Origin: Larkinella insperata
GTDB lineage: Bacteria; Bacteroidota; Bacteroidia; Cytophagales; Spirosomataceae
Assembly: GCF_026248825.1 (NCBI RefSeq)
Contig: NZ_CP110973.1
Span: forward strand, 6,035,501-6,099,500
Length of the DNA stretch: 64,000 bases
Direction of reading: 5' to 3'
Shown: in pieces, positions 59,420 through 64,000 of the stretch
How the letters are laid out: each line of letters begins with the position of its first letter
Position numbering within the stretch: the first letter of the stretch is position 1
Notes under the pieces: model-generated
The model's input: the letters and a program-made list of their open reading frames with translations, nothing else
Told to the model about the DNA's origin: nothing
The model's database searches: none
Program-made: the position numbers and the translations under genes

Positions 59420-60019
59420 ATGAAAAAGCAGGTTCTGTTCATTCACTGCGCGGGTCCGCAGGGACCGCATACCGGCAGCGACAACCTGGTGTCCGACTTG
59501 CGACAGAGGCTGGGAGCGCAGTATCGGGTCCGGTATCCCCAGATGCCCAATCCGGACGCCCCTCACTATACGCCCTGGAAAAAACGGTTGGAAGCAGAAC
59601 TTGCCGCGACCGACGGCACCGTCGTTTTGGTAGGTCATTCGCTGGGCGGTTCGGTGATTCTGAAGTACCTGGCCGAAGAAAATCCCGCTAACCCGATTGC
59701 GGGCGTATGCGTTGTTGCGGCACCTTACTGGGGAAAAAAAGGGTGGAAAAGCCGGGATTTTACCCTGCCCAAAAACCTGTCGACCTTATCGCTCATTCCG
59801 CAGATCATTTTTTTTCACAGCCACGACGATGAGGTAGTTCCTTTTTTTCATGCAATTCGCTACGCCGAGCTCCTTCCGGACGTCAGGGTTTGTGCGCTCG
59901 AGCATCTGGGCCACCTGTTCACGGAAGGGTGCGCAGAACTAGCCCATGAAATTAGGCGGTTATCGGAAAAACCCCGGCGCCGGAAGCGGTTTAAAACACC
60001 CCTTTCGCAGGGCGCTTAA
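59420..60019 (+). CDS. Alpha/beta hydrolase (RBBP9/YdeN-like)
   Basis: 199 residues. The start VLFIHCAGPQGPHTGSDNLV and the nucleophile elbow VGHSLGGSV are typical, with an Asp in FFHSHDDEVVP and a His in LEHLGHLF forming the triad. It is a serine hydrolase of the RBBP9/YdeN group, cytoplasmic, substrate unknown. A TAAATTTG box lies at 59262-59269, 150 bp upstream. The 240-bp gap before it (59179-59419) holds no convincing gene. Confidence 0.92.
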   Translation: MKKQVLFIHCAGPQGPHTGSDNLVSDLRQRLGAQYRVRYPQMPNPDAPHYTPWKKRLEAELAATDGTVVLVGHSLGGSVILKYLAEENPANPIAGVCVVAAPYWGKKGWKSRDFTLPKNLSTLSLIPQIIFFHSHDDEVVPFFHAIRYAELLPDVRVCALEHLGHLFTEGCAELAHEIRRLSEKPRRRKRFKTPLSQGA

Positions 60020-60162
60020 GCGCCCGGGCTTCCGAAAAGAATGAATTTGGTAAATGTCGTACGTCTCCCGGCTACTTGCCGCATTTTTACCTGACCGAAC
60101 GCTAAAATCTATGGACTTTTATCGCCCGAAATTCTTCAAGTTTACCTTAAACAATCAATACA

Positions 60163-60603
60163 ATGGCACGATTCAATCCCTACCTCAATTTTAACGGAAA
60201 CACGGAGGAGGCTTTCAACTTTTACAAATCTGTATTCGGTGGCGAGTTTGTCATGGTGCAGCGGTTTAAAGAGATGCAGCAGACACCAGGAATGGGCCAG
60301 GTGTCCGAAGAAGACGCCAATAAGATTCTGCACATTGCCCTGCCCCTTAGCAAAAATACCATTTTGATGGGAACCGACGCGCTGGAATCAATGGGGCAGC
60401 GGCTGGTGGTGGGCAACAATTTCTATCTCTCCGTCAGCACCGACACCAAGGAGCAGGCTGACCAGTTTTTCAAGGCGCTCTCCGACGGTGGGCTCGTCGA
60501 AATGCCAATGGATATTACCTTCTGGGGCGCTTATTACGGTTCCCTGACCGATAAGTTCGGAATTCAATGGCAGATCAGTTATGACAAAAATTATAGCGAG
60601 TAA
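60163..60603 (+). CDS. VOC-family (PhnB-like) protein
   Basis: 146 residues. Glyoxalase/VOC strand pattern of the PhnB type: NPYLNFNGNTEEAFNFYKSV, FGGEFVMVQRFKEM, LMGTDALESMG and FWGAYYGSLTDKFGIQWQIS. The family binds metal or small ligands; the role is unknown. Confidence 0.92.
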   Translation: MARFNPYLNFNGNTEEAFNFYKSVFGGEFVMVQRFKEMQQTPGMGQVSEEDANKILHIALPLSKNTILMGTDALESMGQRLVVGNNFYLSVSTDTKEQADQFFKALSDGGLVEMPMDITFWGAYYGSLTDKFGIQWQISYDKNYSE

Positions 60604-60752
60604 TTGGATTAAGCCGCGGCATTCAGAGCAGTAACGACAAATTACAGAATGAATTACCTTCCCGAATGACTAGCGTTTAATCCACGTTTACACGGGCTCT
60701 CTCGCTAGCTATTTTCTTGTTTTGCATCCAAAGAACCTGACCTATAAAATCC

Positions 60753-60974
60753 ATGATAGAAGTTTTTAAAACCGATGTCAAAGACACGCGCCACGCCAAG
60801 CAATTGATCTGGCAAATCCAGCAGTCTTTTGCGGACTACAGCGTTAATTTCGACCTGGAAGATTGCGATAAAATCTTACGGATTAGAAGCGAAACTGGTT
60901 TGGTACAGGCTTCCGATGTCATTACTATTCTGCATAATTCCGGTTTCAAAGCCGAGGTATTACCCGACGACTGA
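60753..60974 (+). CDS. Small protein, HMA-like alpha/beta fold (73 aa)
   Basis: 73 residues with pattern VFKTDVKDTRHAKQLIWQIQ and LRIRSETGLVQASDVITILH, similar to the beta-alpha-beta layout of heavy-metal-associated domains but without the CxxC metal pair. Function unknown. A 28-bp inverted repeat follows the stop. Confidence 0.72.
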   Translation: MIEVFKTDVKDTRHAKQLIWQIQQSFADYSVNFDLEDCDKILRIRSETGLVQASDVITILHNSGFKAEVLPDD

Positions 60975-60999
60975 CGGGTGCTAATTCCAGTCCGGTTTG

Positions 61000-61064
61000 C
61001 CTAAATGATTAAGGGAGGTTGGAGTCGTCTTTCGTTCGACTCCAACCTCCCTTAATCATTTAGG
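61000..61064. repeat. Perfect 28-bp inverted repeat, 9-nt loop
   Basis: Arms 61000-61027 and 61037-61064 are exact reverse complements around a 9-nt loop. It lies between the convergent 73-aa gene and nspC, 25 bp after one stop and 48 bp after the other. No T-run, so not a standard terminator. Confidence 0.95.
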
Positions 61065-61112
61065 CCGCTCACTTTTTACGGCGTTTGTTCATTCCCAAAG
61101 ACGGGTTGTCGA

Positions 61113-62246
61113 TTAGCTCAACCGGTCTTTAAAGCTTTCGTAACCGTAGGTCTTTACCAGCCGGAACGTGTTGTCTTCCTGCCAGATGCCGATGGCGGGC
61201 AGATTGACCCCGTTGAAGGTCGTGGTTTTCACCATCGTGTAGTGAATCATGTCGTCAAAAATCACCCGGTCACCAACCTTCAGGGGGTCATCGAAACTGT
61301 AATCACCCATGAAGTCGCCCGCCAGACAGGTCATGCCGCCGAGCCGGTAGGTTGGTTTCCCCGCCACCGGTTCGTGGTACGAATTCAGGATACGGGGTTT
61401 GTAGGGCATTTCGAGCGTGTCGGGCATGTGGGCCGCAAAGGACGTATCCAGAATGGCCACCTCAATTCCCTGGCTGTTCACCAGGTCCAGCACGGTGGAA
61501 ACCAGAACGCCCGTCTGCCAGGCGATGGCCGAACCAGGTTCCAGAATCACCTGCACATCGTATTTTGTCCGAAAAGCCGTCAGCAACTGCACCAGGTGGT
61601 CGGTGTTGTATCCTTCCCGCGTCATGAGGTGCCCCCCGCCCATGTTCACCCATTTGGCCTGGTGCAGCAAATCGCCAAAGCGGCTTTCCAGGGCTTCGAG
61701 CGTGCGCTCGAGCGTGAACGAATCGTTTTCGCAGAGGGTATGAAAATGAATACCTTCAATACCGTCGGGCAACGCATCCCCAATCAGGTCCCGGGTGATG
61801 CCCAGCCGGGATCCCGGAACGCAGGGATTGTACATGTCCGTGCCCACTTCCGAGTACTGCGGATTGACGCGAATCCCGCAGGAAACATCCGCATTTTTCG
61901 CGCGGTCTTTGAACCGTTCCCACTGGCTGAGCGAGTTGAAGGTAATGTGGCCGCTGCGCTCCAGAATTTCGTTGAACTCGTCGTCGCGGATGGCCGGAAT
62001 GTACGTGTGCGCCTTTACGCCCATGTAATCGTTTACCAGCTTGATTTCGTTCAGTGAACTGGCGGTGGCTCCGGACAGATACTGCCTGACCAGCGGAAAG
62101 GCGCTATACATCGAAAACCCTTTGAGGGCCAGAATAATTTGAATACCCGCCCGTTGCTGAACGGAATTGATCAGCTCCAGATTGGCGCGCAATTTAGCTT
62201 CCTCCAGGACGAAACAGGGCGAGGGAATATGGCTATAGTCGATCAT
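61113..62246 (-). CDS. nspC: Carboxynorspermidine/carboxyspermidine decarboxylase
   Basis: 377 residues from the ATG at 62246 (a TTG lies four codons earlier). PLP-decarboxylase features include LALKGFSMYSAFPL with the PLP Lys, IHFHTLCENDSF, WVNMGGGHLMTREG and LGGMTCLAGDFMGDY with the second active-site Cys. It makes norspermidine or spermidine in an alternative polyamine route; the partner dehydrogenase is not in the window. Confidence 0.95.
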   Translation of the reverse strand: MIDYSHIPSPCFVLEEAKLRANLELINSVQQRAGIQIILALKGFSMYSAFPLVRQYLSGATASSLNEIKLVNDYMGVKAHTYIPAIRDDEFNEILERSGHITFNSLSQWERFKDRAKNADVSCGIRVNPQYSEVGTDMYNPCVPGSRLGITRDLIGDALPDGIEGIHFHTLCENDSFTLERTLEALESRFGDLLHQAKWVNMGGGHLMTREGYNTDHLVQLLTAFRTKYDVQVILEPGSAIAWQTGVLVSTVLDLVNSQGIEVAILDTSFAAHMPDTLEMPYKPRILNSYHEPVAGKPTYRLGGMTCLAGDFMGDYSFDDPLKVGDRVIFDDMIHYTMVKTTTFNGVNLPAIGIWQEDNTFRLVKTYGYESFKDRLS

Positions 62247-62315
62247 CAGATTATGCAAACTTGGTTTCCAAACCGCAAAACTAGCGAAAACCGTCGTTTG
62301 CTAACCATAAAAAAT

Positions 62316-62340
62316 CCCCGCTGGTTCCAAACCAGCGGGG
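62316..62340 (-). terminator. Intrinsic terminator after tonB
   Basis: A perfect 11-bp GC-rich stem (62316-62326 and 62330-62340) with a 3-nt loop, followed on the minus strand by a run of six T. It separates tonB from nspC. Confidence 0.92.
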
Positions 62341-62361
62341 CAGCTAAACCCATTCCATTCG

Positions 62362-63183
62362 CTATTCGAGGGCAAATACCACCGGCAGCGTAAATTTGAC
62401 CCGTACCGGACGCCCCCCCTGCTTACCCGGTTGCCAGGGCGGCATTTTCTTCACCACCCGCATGGCTTCTTCATCACAGCCAAAGCCAATTCCTTTCACC
62501 ACCGACACGTCGACAATGCTCCCGTCGGTGTTGACCACAAATTGCAGGTAAACCCGGCCGGAAACGTTGGTTCGGGCGGCTGCGGGCGGATAATTCAGGT
62601 TCTTCTGCAAGAAACTGGCCATGGCCTTGTTCCCCCCGGGAAACTGCGGGTACTGCTCAACGGTAATGAACACTTCATCCGGCTTACGTTCCACCTCAAG
62701 TGCCTGCTCGACGGGAGCGGGGCCAGTCGTTTCTGCCGGAGCCTCGATGGCGTCCAGCGCGTTGGGGTCGCCTTCTACGGTTTTGTCACTCGACACTTTG
62801 TCTTTCAGATCGTCGACCGTCGGCACCGTCACCTCATCGGGTGCTTCCGTAACCACTTCGGGCGGGAGGTTGCGAATCGTAGGGACTTGCGGAGCCACTT
62901 GTTTCGGCGGAGGTACCACAACGGGCGGTTCTTCCTGCGGCAGCGTTTTAAGATCCATCAACGTTATTGGCTCCATGTACTCCACCGGCGCCTGCTCGGG
63001 CTTCAGCCGGTTGTAGAGCGTTGGCGTTATCAAAGCGGCCAGAAACAGGGCTACGCCCAGCCAGAGCGCCCGGTTGGTGATGCGGTGGTAAGACCGTCTC
63101 AGGTCGTAAGCGCCATACAATTTGTTGCGGTTTTCAAACACAATGTCGTCAAGCGACGCGACTTGGAGCTGTTCGGATGTCAT
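62362..63183 (-). CDS. TonB energy transducer
   Basis: 273 residues. One N-terminal membrane helix (residues about 34-56, ALWLGVALFLAALITP), a Pro/Glu/Val-rich spanner (EEPPVVVPPPKQVAPQVPTI), and a TonB_C domain (YPPAAARTNVSGRVYLQFVV and KGIGFGCDEEAMRVVKKMPPW). It transmits proton-motive force from the inner membrane to outer-membrane receptors such as SusC proteins. Neighbouring ExbB/ExbD genes are not seen. Confidence 0.93.
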   Translation of the reverse strand: MTSEQLQVASLDDIVFENRNKLYGAYDLRRSYHRITNRALWLGVALFLAALITPTLYNRLKPEQAPVEYMEPITLMDLKTLPQEEPPVVVPPPKQVAPQVPTIRNLPPEVVTEAPDEVTVPTVDDLKDKVSSDKTVEGDPNALDAIEAPAETTGPAPVEQALEVERKPDEVFITVEQYPQFPGGNKAMASFLQKNLNYPPAAARTNVSGRVYLQFVVNTDGSIVDVSVVKGIGFGCDEEAMRVVKKMPPWQPGKQGGRPVRVKFTLPVVFALE

Positions 63184-63307
63184 AGGGGCTAAGATTTATG
63201 ATTACGTCAAATATATATAAATAAATTATATATAAAACATATAGCTAATTTATTTTAGTGTTTAACCTTTATCTTTCGGTATTATTCCGCCTAGACTTGT
63301 GGTTCTC

Positions 63308-64000
63308 ATGCGACTCAACGGGTTTTTAGAACTGTGGGACAGCTTTTATGCCCGCTCCCTGCTCCGATCGGGACTAATTCTGTTCCTGCTCGCTTGCTTT
63401 CAGCCTGCTGCACAAGCCCAGTTGCGGGGCATTTCCCATTCGAAACGCTTTCTGGATTCCCTCCAACGGGATACATTTCGGTATTTCTGGGAGCTGGGCG
63501 ACAATCCGCACGGCCTGATTCCCGACCGCTCCCCAACGCCTTCCTTTGCGAGTATTGCGGCTACGGGTTTCGGTCTGACGGCTTACCTGGTGGGGGTGGA
63601 ACGGGGGTACATCAGCCGTCAGCAGGCTGCGGAGCGGACCCTGAGAACGGTGCGTTTTTTCAACACCGCATCGCAATCGGCCCAGGAAAAAGAGGTGACG
63701 GGATACCGCGGTTTTTTCTATCACTTTCTGGACATGCAAACCGGCCACCGTTACCAGCAGGTGGAGCTGTCAACCATCGACACGGCTCTGCTCTTGGCGG
63801 GGATGCTGAGCTGTCAATCGTATTTCAATCAGGGGACGGCGATGGAGAAAGAAATTCGAACGCTCGTCGACCGGATTTACCGGCGGGTCGACTGGCAATG
63901 GATGCAGGCCCGCAAACCGCTGGTATCGATGGGCTGGCACCCAGAGAGCGGTTTTATTGAGTCGGACTGGAAGGGCTACAACGAAGCCATGATTCTGTAC
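63308..64000 (+). CDS. GH144-like (glucoamylase-family, PF10091) enzyme, 3' end outside window
   Basis: 231 residues visible from the ATG at 63308; the frame is open to the last base. A signal peptide ends near AAQAQ. The region DTFRYFWELGDNPHGLIPDR, then ASIAATGFGLTAYLVGVERG and GFFYHFLDMQTGHRYQQVEL followed by STIDTALLLAGML, matches the N-terminal half of the PF10091 family, whose members include endo-beta-1,2-glucanases (GH144). It should be a secreted or periplasmic glucan-degrading enzyme. A TATCTTTC box lies at 63270-63277. Confidence 0.85.
   Translation, partial: MRLNGFLELWDSFYARSLLRSGLILFLLACFQPAAQAQLRGISHSKRFLDSLQRDTFRYFWELGDNPHGLIPDRSPTPSFASIAATGFGLTAYLVGVERGYISRQQAAERTLRTVRFFNTASQSAQEKEVTGYRGFFYHFLDMQTGHRYQQVELSTIDTALLLAGMLSCQSYFNQGTAMEKEIRTLVDRIYRRVDWQWMQARKPLVSMGWHPESGFIESDWKGYNEAMILY

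Noticed and set aside
1..64000. CRISPR arrays, insertion sequences, rRNA, integrases
   Set aside because: I saw no regularly spaced direct repeats with spacers, no transposase or integrase motifs and no rRNA-like sequence.

Overview
The window looks like chromosomal DNA of a Bacteroidota member, most likely the order Cytophagales near Spirosoma/Larkinella; this is inferred from gene content and I could not search a database. Supporting signs are a SusC/SusD pair under an ECF sigma/FecR system, an ASPIC/UnbV repeat lipoprotein, few Shine-Dalgarno sites, several TAnnTTTG-like promoter boxes and a GC content in the low to mid fifties. I see no insertion sequence, phage, integrase, CRISPR array or rRNA. 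One tRNA gene (Ala, anticodon GGC) is present.

Layout. Bases 1-2332: the 3' part of a LytS-type histidine kinase, then an SDR gene followed by a ubiquitin-like/Mut7-C RNase gene. Bases 2559-14117 (all minus): GDPD-like phosphodiesterase, ECF sigma factor, FecR anti-sigma factor, SusC with STN domain, SusD, an intrinsic terminator, a small lipoprotein and a large FG-GAP/ASPIC lipoprotein; this is a signal-responsive nutrient-uptake locus. Bases 14463-17414: Gfo/Idh oxidoreductase, PQQ-type sugar dehydrogenase, DUF202 protein. Bases 17541-21176: sialidase, AGE-family epimerase and sugar MFS permease, a compact sialoglycan-use operon with no lyase in view. Bases 21354-32375: envelope and small genes (DUF4136 lipoprotein, fasciclin, FKBP/SlyD, EcsC plus beta-helix protein, two L,D-transpeptidases, MBL hydrolase, DeoR regulator divergent from a NUDIX enzyme).

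Bases 32554-47536: housekeeping and stress genes (Tex, NlpC/P60, NUDIX, an atypical ClpP, an ECF sigma factor with a tiny anti-sigma-like partner, tRNA-Ala, DUF3299 protein, a NarL-type two-component pair, 1-Cys peroxiredoxin, GH25 lysozyme-like protein, glucose-6-phosphate isomerase, an outer-membrane barrel, HisS, a 55-residue basic protein). Bases 47673-58071: methyltransferase, epimerase, glycosyltransferase, HAD phosphatase, HemL, a TPR/periplasmic-binding fusion, YidC and CTP synthase. Bases 58198-64000: GlxA-like regulator, small enzymes, carboxynorspermidine decarboxylase, TonB and the start of a GH144-like glucanase cut by the window edge.

The features least explained by known families are very long, near-perfect inverted repeats (16 to 28 bp arms, each of different sequence) at gene ends, three ATCAA repeats spaced exactly 10 bp apart in the DeoR/NUDIX divergent promoter, the ClpP with an altered active-site serine neighbourhood, and several small conserved-looking proteins of unknown role. 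I found no clear defence or secretion island.
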